The translations under genes were made by a program, and so were the position numbers. A DNA stretch of 64,000 bases, taken from Oenanthe sinensis (taxonomy: Eukaryota > Streptophyta > Magnoliopsida > Apiales > Apiaceae). Positions 23,991-35,700 of the stretch are shown piece after piece (position 1 is the stretch's first letter; every line of letters begins with the position of its first letter). The stretch covers positions 52,019,455 to 52,083,454 of the forward strand of contig CM053799.1 of assembly GCA_028671895.1 (NCBI GenBank), read 5' to 3'. A model generated the notes under the pieces. It had not been told where the DNA came from. It searched no databases and saw nothing but the letters and a program-made list of their open reading frames with translations.

Positions 23991-24594
23991 TAGGAGTGTT
24001 CATGGGTTATGAAACCCGATTAAACCGATCCAAACCGACCCTTATTTCAGCCGATTTAACCGAAAATAAAAAACCCGATATTAAGTTGGGTTAAAAAGAG
24101 TTTAACCCGAATTAATTGGTTTGGGTATGGGTTGAAAATTATTTTAGCCAACCCAACCCAACCCGATACGTATATATTATACGTTACATAATATATAATT
24201 ACATCCGATATTTTATAATTTCATTATAATTTATATATTAGATATTAATATAATAGTAATTATATATTTAAAATTTTAAATATTTATTAGATTAGTTATA
24301 AGTTTTACTATTTATGAACATATTTCGTTAATGTTATTTTAATTTTTTAGTCATTTATGTTGAGATAGTAAATTTTATTATCACAATTTATGTTGAGATA
24401 TGTGGAAATATAAAATTTTAATATTAATAAACCGATCAAACCGAACCAACCCGACTCAAACCGACTTAAATTGGGTAGGGTTGGGTTGTATAATATTTTT
24501 TAACATAACGAGTTGAAATTTTTAAAACCGGACTAATTGGGTTGGGTAGAGAAAACGGCTCAAACCCGGCCAACCCGACCCATGAACACCCCTA
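23991..24594. mobile_element. hAT-like non-autonomous element (604 bp)
   Basis: Terminal inverted repeats TAGGAGTGTTCATGGGT and, on the other strand, TAGGGGTGTTCATGGGT. The flanks TCAATAAT (23983-23990) and CCAATAAT (24595-24602) form an 8-bp target duplication with one mismatch, as expected for hAT. The subterminal regions are full of CCCAACCC / GGGTTGGG and AACCGA words, and the middle is AT-rich with no transposase frame. Confidence 0.8.
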
Positions 24595-24654
24595 CCAATA
24601 ATGTTGCCCCTCGCAAGACTTTGTTACATAAGTTAGATAAACTAGAAAAAATAA

Positions 24655-24825
24655 TATTATATATATCTATATATATATTGAAGAATAATAATAAATTTTA
24701 AACAACATAAGACTTATACCAGTTGAAAAACAGTGAAAGGCATTGCGCATAAATTGAAGAACAAAAATAAATTTTTATACAGCAAGACAAGACTTATACC
24801 AGTTGAAAAACAGTGAAAGGCAAAT
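24655..24825. repeat. TA microsatellite and ~76-bp imperfect tandem repeat
   Basis: A short (TA)n run (about 24657-24677) is followed by two copies of a segment running from TTGAAGAA through GACTTATACCAGTTGAAAAACAGTG to AAAGGCA, at about 24678-24745 and 24755-24822. They differ by small insertions. Confidence 0.7.
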
Positions 24826-24829
24826 CACA

Positions 24830-27800
24830 AAAAACGAGTTACATTTACCCCCCACTAGGAATGCGCCAGATTTGCCCCTTTACTGGTACCAGGAGCATAT
24901 AACAACCATGATATTCAAAGTCAATGCTGTGAATATTGCGATGAACTTGATACACAACCTTCTCTATCACCAAATTACTAGATAGAAAGAAAATATAAAG
25001 ATGCCTATTTGTGTGGGTAACTGAGAGTCAGGACCTCCGTTTATAGGATTCATCAGGGTTTAAACCCTCCTTTTATAGCCTTGGTTGGGGTGTAAGAATA
25101 GCGTAAACGATGTGTATATTACAGAATACTTGTATAATATCCATAATATCTTGCATAATATCCATAATCTCTGTATAATATTCTCTATATGATATCGCTA
25201 ACTCGTCATGTACTAATCATCTTCATCAATTTAATTCATATATTTACCCAATTTGGGCATCCTCAAATAGATAATATTTTAATAATATATATCGAACTAT
25301 TGATATAATATATGGCCAACTCATCACATTCTAATCAGTTTCATCAATTTAATTCACTAATTTACCTTACTTGGGCGTCCTCAAATAGTAATACATATCG
25401 TATATTCTTACCTATAATCCAACCATATATTACTAAACAGTCATAAAGTCTACAAAAAGAAATGTCAATTAACAATAATAATCTTACCAAACAAAGCTCC
25501 ACGCAGAACTACTCTAACCACAAAAACCTTCAGTTAACACTGATCAGCCCAAACAAAGCTCCATGCAAAGCAGCTCTCACCATTAAAACCTTAAATTCCA
25601 GCAAAAGCAATCATCATCATGACATAAATATAGAAACTAACAACTACCATGAAGCAAAACATCAGTTCGAAACTGAAGTTCACTAAAATAACACAAAAGC
25701 CCAAACTAATTTCCCCTTTTCGATCTTTCGACCTACTTAATCCAAAACCACTTTAAAATCTAAACCATTTTGCATGTTAACCCAATCAACCCAACTCACA
25801 AATGACAAAACAAATCATAAACACATATATACATAAAACAATCCATTTTTCAAATTACAAAAAGGGCTTAAAGAATCAATTACAAGGATCAAAACCCAGA
25901 TTTTCAATTTCACTAAAACCCCATCTTAAAACAACACACATGAATCAATTAAAGCAGTTTTTCACTAATGTAACAGCAAAAATAAATAAATAAAGACAAT
26001 AAAACAAAACCCCACCATAAATTATATCTAATCACCCAAAAAATCAAACAAAATGAGGTTGTGACTATAAAATATACATACAATTTAATGGGTGTGCATG
26101 CAACAACGAATAAAACAAGATGAAAGCGAATTAAAGAGTGAGAGATGGAGAGAAATACTAATTAGGGCACGGAACTGAGACAAAGGGCTTGTTTGGGTAG
26201 TGAAATAGTGTTGGCTTTATGAGAGATTAGCGCGTGAGGCGGCGCGTGAGAGCGGCCACAGTTGAGGGGCTTGGTTTGTGTGGAGTAAATGTGTATATAT
26301 CAGTTTTTAAGTTGGACTGCATTACTTGATGAGTCACCATTTATTTGAAATTGTTTGAATATAAAATTTGATTATAATACAAATTCAAAATACTGTATTT
26401 GATTGTTTTTATTTTGAATAATAAAATTATTCTTGAATTATTAGGTATTTTATTATAATTCATATTGTGAATATTGGTAAAGAGTTAGTTTTTTTGTTAG
26501 CTTTATGTGTAAACAATTAAAATTTTGAAATACATATTTGGTAATTTTTTAAAATATTAAATAAACGAATTCATATTATAAAAGATGATAATAGAGAATT
26601 TGATATACATCCTCAGCTAATTTCTCTGAAATATTGAATAAAATAATTTTTATTATAAAAAATGTACATATTAAAATATAAATATTTTAGTTAATATTTT
26701 AGAAAAGTTATGGAAGGTTCCAGATTATATATATCAAAATAATATCTAAATGGTTTGTACATATAAAATATAATTATTTTATTCAATATCTTAGAAAAAT
26801 GTCTTATTCATAAATTTAAATATATAAATTTTAAAATAATATATGAGCTAAAATATTTAATGTATAATTGTTATTTAAATATGTATAATATTATACATTA
26901 GATGATTCTTTAATATATAATCTTTTAACATTTTACATTTTTAGAAAATTAACTTTATATAATAAATAATTTACTGGATTATAAAATAAAATCAAAATTA
27001 AACGAACTTGATAACTTATTTTTTAACTTATAAATATTATAAAATTATATACTTATTTTCTAATTTATTAAATATTATAAAAAATTTGGATTCCATTTTA
27101 TAAATTTATATCAAATACCAAGTTCGTTTAATTTATCTTAAAAATAATTTATAAGTCACTTTCGACCTTCAACAGTTCCGTACAACATAGGACTTATTAG
27201 TTAGGCAAATTTCCAAGATCTCAACCTAACAAGTACTTCATATTTCTAAACTTGTAAATTATCTATACGATAAATTAAATATGCACTTATGGCTTATGCT
27301 ATCAACTCCAATCCCATCGTATCACTTGTTAACTTGTACTTCATAATAAAATATAAATTATTTTAAGATAAATCTAATGAGTTAACAACCGGTACATAAT
27401 TTTCCAAATATGCTGCATTGCACTCGTATTGCACTCGTACACTATAAAAACCCAAGTTTTAGATTGAAGCACACTTGAATAATGTGTAAATATAATTTAG
27501 AATTTATTTCTTAGTTTATATGTTTTTAAATTAGGGGGTGATGGCAAGATAATGCCATAATGATGTTGTAGAACTTCATAATTGCACTATCAACATAACA
27601 CCACCCTCAATTTCCACATTTTGCCTCAGAAGTCAATCAAAGGCTTTAGCTGGGCTTACTCTTCATAACCCCCTGACAATCTGATTATGATGAAGTAATC
27701 CATTTCTTGTCATTTGGAGTTGCATGCACGTCTAAAGGAACTGATTCCATTGTCTCGGTTAACTCCAAATATTTCTTCCCAACTACAAACCCAAAAGAAG

Positions 27801-27930
27801 AATTAATGAAACAAACCAGCAAAAAGCATTACTCCTATAATAATCAATGCACCAATTGTGGTACAATTGAGTTACAATTTACTAGTTATTCCGGATGCTC
27901 GCCAAAGCTCAAAAAATGGAAGCCCCCACC
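24830..27930. other. AT-rich intergenic DNA, no gene supported
   Basis: Several short open frames (24803-25993, 27707-27937) show no domains and have simple composition, and some begin with TTG. A modest GC-richer patch at 26210-26270 (GCGCGTGAGGCGGCGCGTGAG) could be a decayed promoter or first exon, but nothing can be assigned. Runs at 26330-27130 are extremely AT-rich. Confidence 0.5.
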
Positions 27931-27935
27931 CTTTT

Positions 27936-30615
27936 GACAGACTCTCTAGGGTGCGAGGCCCCCAACATTTTCCCCCAACTGTCATGAACACTTAACACAT
28001 ATAATAAAAGAAGATAATTAGCTTTTTTTTATTTAGTGTGGGGAGGAGAAAAAATTTACATTTTCGGGTATGTAGTTGAACGATGGTCGACATTCACTGT
28101 TGATTTCAATTTGCAATAAGACCACAACCTGTTCCTGTCCTTCAGCCAAGTCAATAACATCATCTGCAGAATTCACATTATTCAGCATAGATTGAGACTT
28201 GACAGTCATTGCACTTTGACATTCAGTTGAATTGTGGGCAGTAAGTGCTCTCTCTGAGTAAACATTGTAATGATTCCCAATTCTGTTATCATGTGGTAAA
28301 TTGCTCATACCACTGCATGGTGGAAGAGATCTTGGTATATGAGGGAGAACTACCGCAGCATTAGACTGAACGTTGTCTGCTCCATCCAATGGTTGCGGTG
28401 CATACTGTACTTCAGGTTTTCCCAGAGTGGAACAGTTGCTTACAGAAACACTCACATCCTCACATGGTGCAGGAGCGATATCAAAGTTTGGATTAGATTT
28501 CCTTGGGCTTTTAACCAGCTATGAAATAATTCTCTTTTCACTTGCAAAATCAGGAATACCATTGCTTCCATCATTCTCATTTACTGATTGGGATGATGGC
28601 ACTTTTTGAACAGCTGCGCCTCTTACAGATGCATTTTCAACAGAAAAATATCCTTGTGGTGATGGCTCTGCTAAATATAAAAAGAAACAGACATTTTAAA
28701 GTAAATAATCAATAGCGTAATTCCTATATACAATCTAGACACGGAAACAACAATCGATGAAACCATTAGCTAAAAGACTACGACTAAAATCATTTTTGAG
28801 TTGGAATAATGGGATTATTTGCAAAACTTCCTGGTAGAAGCGGATTATTGGTCTTGGTCATACATATAGGTTGCAAATGGAGTTCCCATACACACAGCCT
28901 TTTACACTACATCTCATTTACAAAATCAAATTCAACTATGTTTCCAGTTTCCCATCACCCTAGTAAAATAAGATTCTTAAAATTTACAAGGTTTTTTTAC
29001 AGATTAATCATCAAAACAATGCAGGAGTTATAACTAGTCCAACAGCAAGAGCCTACCTTTTAATCATTAACAACACATGTTAGCTCTAAAAGGATTCTAT
29101 CATAGATAATTAGATATCAATTGTTCAGGTAAAGCTGATACTTGAATGAGAACCTGAGTACTGGGCCTACTGGCTTATACTTTGGTGTTACAATTTGCAA
29201 TTTAAATGAAAATTAACTTTTAGGTTTAGACCAGAAACATTACATCAAGTATAGATAAAAAAAAAATTATTAAAAGCATATAATATAACATATCCAGTTG
29301 CATAAATAAGTCTAAAATGTGACCGAATGCACCAAACAATTAACATCCAACACAAAGAAATATACAAGCTTCACAATCCGTGCTAATATCACTTTAACAC
29401 ATACAACTCAAAAGGCCACAACCCGTCAATTAATGCTACTCTGGCTTCATGGAGATCAGGCAAACATTTGAGCCTTGACTAATCAATGAAGTCAAGAATT
29501 TTATAGATCCTATATGGCCGACACAAAATACTGGTGTTGACTAGACGTCAGTAAAAATATTGTACAGGTTGTAGACCTTTTGTGAATAATGCTATAGCAA
29601 TCATACAATTATTTACTTATTTCAGATAGATATCAAAAATGAATTTTAAAGAGATAGGAACAACAGATATACCAGGATGGACTGCTGTAGCCGCAACATC
29701 AGCATGTAGCTTTTCCTCAGTAGACGGCTTATCATTTAATTCCGTCACAACATAACCATTGGGGCCCTGTTTTGGAGGGTGAGAAATTACAGCATCCACC
29801 TTTGGCTCCCTAATGCTCACACCATGAGAAGACCTCTCAGAAAATTTGAAATCTTTAGGAGGACTTTGAGATAGGAGTAGTTCCTTTCCTTTGTCTTTTG
29901 AACGCATAATAGAGGAATGAGATGGAACAGATATTACTGGACCTCCTGACTCATTTGAAACAGGTTGCTTCCCTTTATCTCTGTCAAGTGGCTGCAATGG
30001 TACTGACTGAGGTTCAGGATTTGTTATTTCTTGTGCACTTGCTTCGTTTTCCTCGACTTTTGGCTTTTTGAGTTCACCAACACCTACTCCAGGGCTACAG
30101 TTCGCCAAAGAAGAGGATACATGATTATCTTGGTGCTTCAGTCGCAACCTTTTTAAAGGACGGTCAGCCTCATCATGCAACTGTATTTCTCGCTCCGAAT
30201 TCTCATCATCCTGGTCAAAACAATGTAAATGGGAAACTATTATTAACCCTGTATGCACTGGTCAAGGTGCGTGGAATTAATATACATACATGAAGAAAAG
30301 AAAGTCACTTACATTAGAATTCACAAGTTTTTTTTTTCTGTTGCTGCCTGGAAAGTGGAAGAAAGCACAATAAAGGTTTTTGACTCGTACATAAAAATTA
30401 GTGAACAAGACAGAAGGAAATCAGGAACGCACCTCCATTTCATCCCTTTCAAGTATAGCATCTGCAAGAGCCCGATAGTTTTCCTCTTCGATAAGTTCCC
30501 AATTTTTGTGATACAGTTTCAACAGATCTTTCAAGACCGGTTTTACTTTTTCTTCTAGAATCCCAATAGCCCTCATAGCACGAAAGGCCTTTGCAACTCG
30601 TTGATTTGGCGCCAT
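27936..30615 (-). pseudogene. SUVR duplicate 2, pre-SET and SET lost
   Basis: Near-identical copy of the SUVR gene at 15.2-20.2 kb, introns included, so it arose at DNA level and not by retroposition. It keeps exon 1 (WIYLD, 30433-30615), exon 2 (about 30311-30348), exon 3 (about 29672-30210) and the 5' part of exon 4 (28060-28672), then about 50 bp of the exon-5 start (27936-27990). The exon-4 segment encoding the whole pre-SET Cys cluster plus adjacent intron, matching 17214-17655 of the parent, is deleted. Everything 3' of the first part of the SET exon is absent. Exon 4 has an in-frame TAG at 28519-28521 (parent GAG). It could at most make a WIYLD-plus-linker protein of about 290 residues. 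Confidence 0.88.
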
Positions 30616-31344
30616 AGCTTATTTCGATGAATTTTTTTAAATTAAATTGTAACTCAGCCAAAGAACCTGCATATGACTAGTATGAGACAAAATATAACAG
30701 TAGACGAGTAGTCTGCATTCAATATGTAACATGGGAATAATGATTTTCTTAAAAATGAAGTGCTAAGTAATGCGAAATACAATATTAGAAGAAAGCAGCA
30801 TGTAACGAATGTGTGTATATGGTTTTAAAATACTTGCCTGATATCTTGATTAACAAGGTATCAAAATAAATCATGTTAACAAATATAAAATCTTTAAACT
30901 ACTCCAAATGGTTATAGATGAGTGACCATGTATATGCACAATGTCTTCATGTAGATAATTATTTATTTTGGCGAAATCAAGAGTATGCATCTATTTCTAT
31001 AGATTATAGATGCAAAGCAAAAATCTGAGTCCTTGTTATCTAATATTGGAGATTAGGTAAGTATATGGAACAAAAAAATCAAATGATATGTTGCCCAAAT
31101 ATTTCAAACAATTTGCGAGAAGAAGACCTTGGAACATCTTTTCCACTAACAGATCCAGTGGGAACTCATTCAGAACAACAATTATAAAGAAGGAAGACGG
31201 ATATTTTGGTGGATTAATCGCAGTTATTCAACTCCAGAACAGTCACTAACTTTAGGACTTTCCAACAGAAACTTTTTTGGATCAACACTATAACACAAAG
31301 GAAAAATCTCAATTCAATAATCAATCAAAGTCTTCAAATAAAGA

Positions 31345-32020
31345 ATACGTCAGTAAAAATATTGTACGGGTTGTAGACCTTCTGTGAATAATGCTATAGC
31401 AATCATACAGTTATTTACTTATTTCAGATAGATATCAAAAATGAATCTTAAAGAGATCGGAACATCAGATATACCAGGATGGACTGCTCTAGCCACAACA
31501 TCAGCATGTAGCTTTTCCTCAGTAGACGGCTTATCATTTAATTCCGTCACAACATAACCATTGGGGACCTGTTTTGGAGGGTGAGATATTACAGCATCCA
31601 CCTTTGGCTCCCTAATGCTCACACCATGAGAAGACCTCTCAGAAAATTTGAAATCTTTAGGAGGACTTTGAGATAGGAGGGGTTCCTTTTCTTTGTCTTT
31701 GGAATGCATAATAGAGGAATGAGATGGAAGAGATATTACTGGACGTCCTGACTGAATTGAAACAGGTTGCTTCCCTTTATCTCTGCCATGTGGCGGCAAT
31801 GGTACTGACTGAGGTTCAGGATTTGTTATTTCTTGTGCACTTACTTTGTTTTCCTCTACTTTTGGCTTTTTGAGTTCACCAAAGAAGACGATACATGATT
31901 ATCTTGGTTCTTCAGTCGCAACCTTTTTAAAGGACGGTCAGCCTAATCATGCAACTGTATTTCTCGCTCTGAACTCTCGTCATCCTGGTCAAAACAATGT
32001 AAATAGGAAACTATTATTTA
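31345..32020 (-). pseudogene. SUVR duplicate 3, exon-3 fragment
   Basis: Third copy of SUVR sequence, matching parent bases about 19163-19862 (exon 3 and edges). It joins copy 2's 5' flank head to tail at 31345. Relative to the parent it lacks 28 bp between two TTC.CCA words (after AGTTCACCA near 31882), which shifts the frame. It carries no start exon and no catalytic domain. Confidence 0.85.
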
Positions 32021-32770
32021 ACAGTAATAACCTTTCGTCCCAAATGTAGAAAATGCTCCAACAGTAAACAGTGAGAAAGCATGCATTTCAGCCTAGAAGC
32101 AAGCAGCATACTCAACACTACTGGATACTAAATAGAGCCAGAAAAATCAATGGACAAGACCAAAGATGTAATAAAATGCATGTGTATCAGGAAACCCCTA
32201 TGGTTCTGTAAATTGACCCAAAAAAAAAACCTTATATGTCCAAGGCACTTCTGAAAAACTTAATCCCATTGAAACCCTCAAGAAACTCATTATACTTGTC
32301 ATGTGGACCGGATATAGCAGTAACAAAACTTAAAATAAAAATTGAGAACAAATCTTACAAACCAACCTCCGAGATTTACGAAGTAACAATAGACCCCACC
32401 TCCTGGTTGTCCAAGAATGTCCATAAAATATTCCCATACTACTCCGCAACATATCATACGGACTTGCACAACTTATAAAACAAACCAATTTTTTTCTAAA
32501 TCATTCTCGAATGAGACACATTTGAGGAGTGTTTATTCTCATAATTGTTCAAGTACCTCCAACAAGTATAATATGATGCAAGAATCAGACTAAAATCACC
32601 AATTTCTGATATACATACAAAATTGTAGAAGAATATAAAATGTTAGCAATTAGAAACTGTAACTCAAAAGGAACTGCCAAGATACAACTACATTTGAGCA
32701 GAAATAATTTACTGTAATAAATATTAAAAAAAACTCTCCTCATATCCAATCTAAACCATTATATATATAA
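32021..32770. other. Spacer 3' of the DNA glycosylase gene
   Basis: AT-rich. The 80-codon plus-strand frame at 32236-32478 has no recognisable domain. It probably includes the 3' UTR of the minus-strand gene that ends at 32774. Confidence 0.45.
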
Positions 32771-32773
32771 TTT

Positions 32774-35700
32774 CTACACACCACCACTCTGTTTTGTCTT
32801 TTCTTCCTTCGTATGTGTAGTCTTCTTGCCCTGCATTTTGGTGCTAATATGGAATAATTCACTTAGCTTTGTTGTTAGCTTTGTTTCTCTGTTGAATCCT
32901 CGATTACAATAATAACCTGCGCAAGCCACAGCTTATTTTTTTTCATATTCTGTAAATTGAAAGTGTTATTCTTTATCAAGTAGTTTGCCATTTTATGTTA
33001 ATTGAACTAAAAAAAGTTGCAATTAATATGTTATATGAGGGAAGAATTAGTGTTACCTCGATTAAAACCCACGCTAATCAATTTCATAGATAACCCTGTG
33101 GAATTAAAATCCAATAAGAACATTCCATGTATTTAAAATAGATCGAAATCATGTATTCAGAATAGATCAAAATTGTCAAAATTTGAATTTTCTTACCTTT
33201 AAAAGTCGATGTTACAGTGGCTCCACAAAACAGAAGTTTTAATGGAAGATTAGATAAACATTGTGTAGGTACAAAAATTGGCACATGGGTAGATTCATCG
33301 TCAGCAAATACCTTCATAAACATTCATCTTTGAGCACTAGTAATACACAAAGTACCTGAATTCATGAAATAGACTGCAAATTTAGAAACTAACATTTTTG
33401 GACTCACCTCATTAGCCTGAAAGTATGTTCCATTTAGTGGAAACCTTCCTTTATTTGCACTACGCACGGGAATCTACACATAAATATTATTAGTGTCATT
33501 TGTAGTACTTTCATTAGATTAAACAAGAGAAAGCGATACTTTATGTATTGTTCATCCTCACCATCAATGTTCCACTAACTGTGGTTGCAAAATCATTCTC
33601 CTCGTTGTTACTGAATGTAGAGTAACATACAATTTCGCGACAAACATCTGAAGAACTGCAACCTTGTGGAAATGAACTCCTCGGCTTACCACCTGAACAA
33701 AAGATTATATCTTCTAGGAATTTTGCTCAATAACGAGCTACCATGTCATCAAAATAACTACCGAATAAAAAAATACAATCTCGTGTAGACGCATATACAA
33801 TCATAATATTACCTTCTTCGTGGACTACCCATGGTGCAAAAAGATATGGAGTTTGATCGTCTGGATCCCTTTCATCCATTTGTAACTATAATAAATAATG
33901 CTTAATTATATTGCAAATTAATCGAACAACCATAGAACACCCTAAATGGGTCAGTAAACATACTTGTTGTAAAATTTGATGTGAATCTGGAAGCTCATAC
34001 CTACAATGTAAACATATTATTAGATTATGTTCGAATCTATGAGAATAAACTTAATAATTTTTATGGTGTGACATATAATGTGTCACACTATCACCTCTAA
34101 TTGCTACATATGATTGAGTATCTCTAATCTACAATATATTTTAAAAAAATCACTTCCTAGAAATTAAAAATGATTAAATTACTTAAACTTACACTTGGTG
34201 GACACTTTTTAAACGACCTCTAAAATTAGGTACAGGTGTTGCCGAAGGTCGTTGCTGAACAACCAAATCTTGTGAATTATTTCCTCCAATTGAAATATCA
34301 ATTTCATTCTGATTGTTACGTTCTTCGTTATCAATTCTAATGATAGGCATTTCATCATCTGACTCGGGGAAATCATTATCAGACTCATTCCGGTCAGGAG
34401 TTTCATTAAGATCAGGGAGAGCAACATTGCGATCTTGGAAAAAATCTTCAATATCCGGAAGTTTCAACTCTTCGATGTGATTCTTTGGACTACATGGCAT
34501 CTCCACAATTGGTTTACATCTCACATTTGACTTACTTTTTATCTCAGGCGGAGGTAGTGCTAACCTTTTGCTGCAGTTCAAAGTAAGACACTTTTATATA
34601 CATAATCCAACCACCAAAATATGGAATAACAATGACAACATCATATAATTAAACTTGATCTATTCAGAGAAGAATGATTATCTTTATGTTCCTTAAGTTA
34701 TAAATTAGAAAGTGATTTGGGAAAATACTTTAAAAATCTTAAGTTAAATCATAACAGGCTTTTAAGTTTTGGTGTAGTTGTCTACACACAATAAAAGTGT
34801 TACCAAAGTTATGAAACAAGAGTACACAGTTCATGATTTGTTGGATTCTTAATTCATTTTTATAGATAATAAGCAACATTAAATAGAAGATGTGATATAA
34901 ACCTTGCAGATAAACTTGCATAATGCTTGCATTGTCCGCTCAATGGGCATCCGTCACATCGCGGTTTCTTCTTTGTACAAAAAATCTACATATAGACCAA
35001 TACCATCATGCTAATGAGTTCAACAAAAAACTATTCAAAAAGACATTATTACATACCTTTCCAAATGTTATTAAATGATAATGCAACTCATATCTGCAAA
35101 TAGACCAAAATATAATTGAGGGAGTAAGTCATATTAGAATTGCATTTAAAGGGAACGGGAATAAGATTATCTATTCAAAGTCAAGAATTGTAGGTGAAGT
35201 ATAAACTAGTTGGATCGAAAATATATTACAATGTCTCGTGACTAAGGGTGCACAAACGAGGATATAGATATTTTTGAATGTTATCCAACACAGGATACCT
35301 GCATACAAGTCAGAATAAAATGAATACTATTATTAGTTGGTATTGAAATATTACATATGCATTCTTCCAGAACATGTATAATCTATAAAAAAATTATTAA
35401 TAGTTGTTCCATAATGGAATTCTTACTCATTTAGAAGATGCATTTGAAGTCCTCCGGGAAGTGGTTGTAAAGGCACCCATCCTAATCGAACTGCAACTCG
35501 ACCAACATTTACGTCAACCTTATAACAACAAACAAACTAGTGATTTTGTGTTACTTCCATAGTTATAGACAATTAATAAAGAATACTAAAACTTTGTTAA
35601 CTTACGGGGAAGGCCACATGGTGAAGTGTCAAAAGTCGTATGCATTCTGTACTTTTTAAGCCTATACCATGTATACTGAGCAAGTAGTCCCTGGATGAAC

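Noticed and set aside
25462..25993. Two plus-strand ORFs rich in Asn, Lys, Thr
   Set aside because: Composition reflects AT-rich DNA; no splice or domain support.
28033..32020. SUVR copies as processed (retroposed) pseudogenes
   Set aside because: Introns and upstream flank are present, so they are DNA-level duplications.
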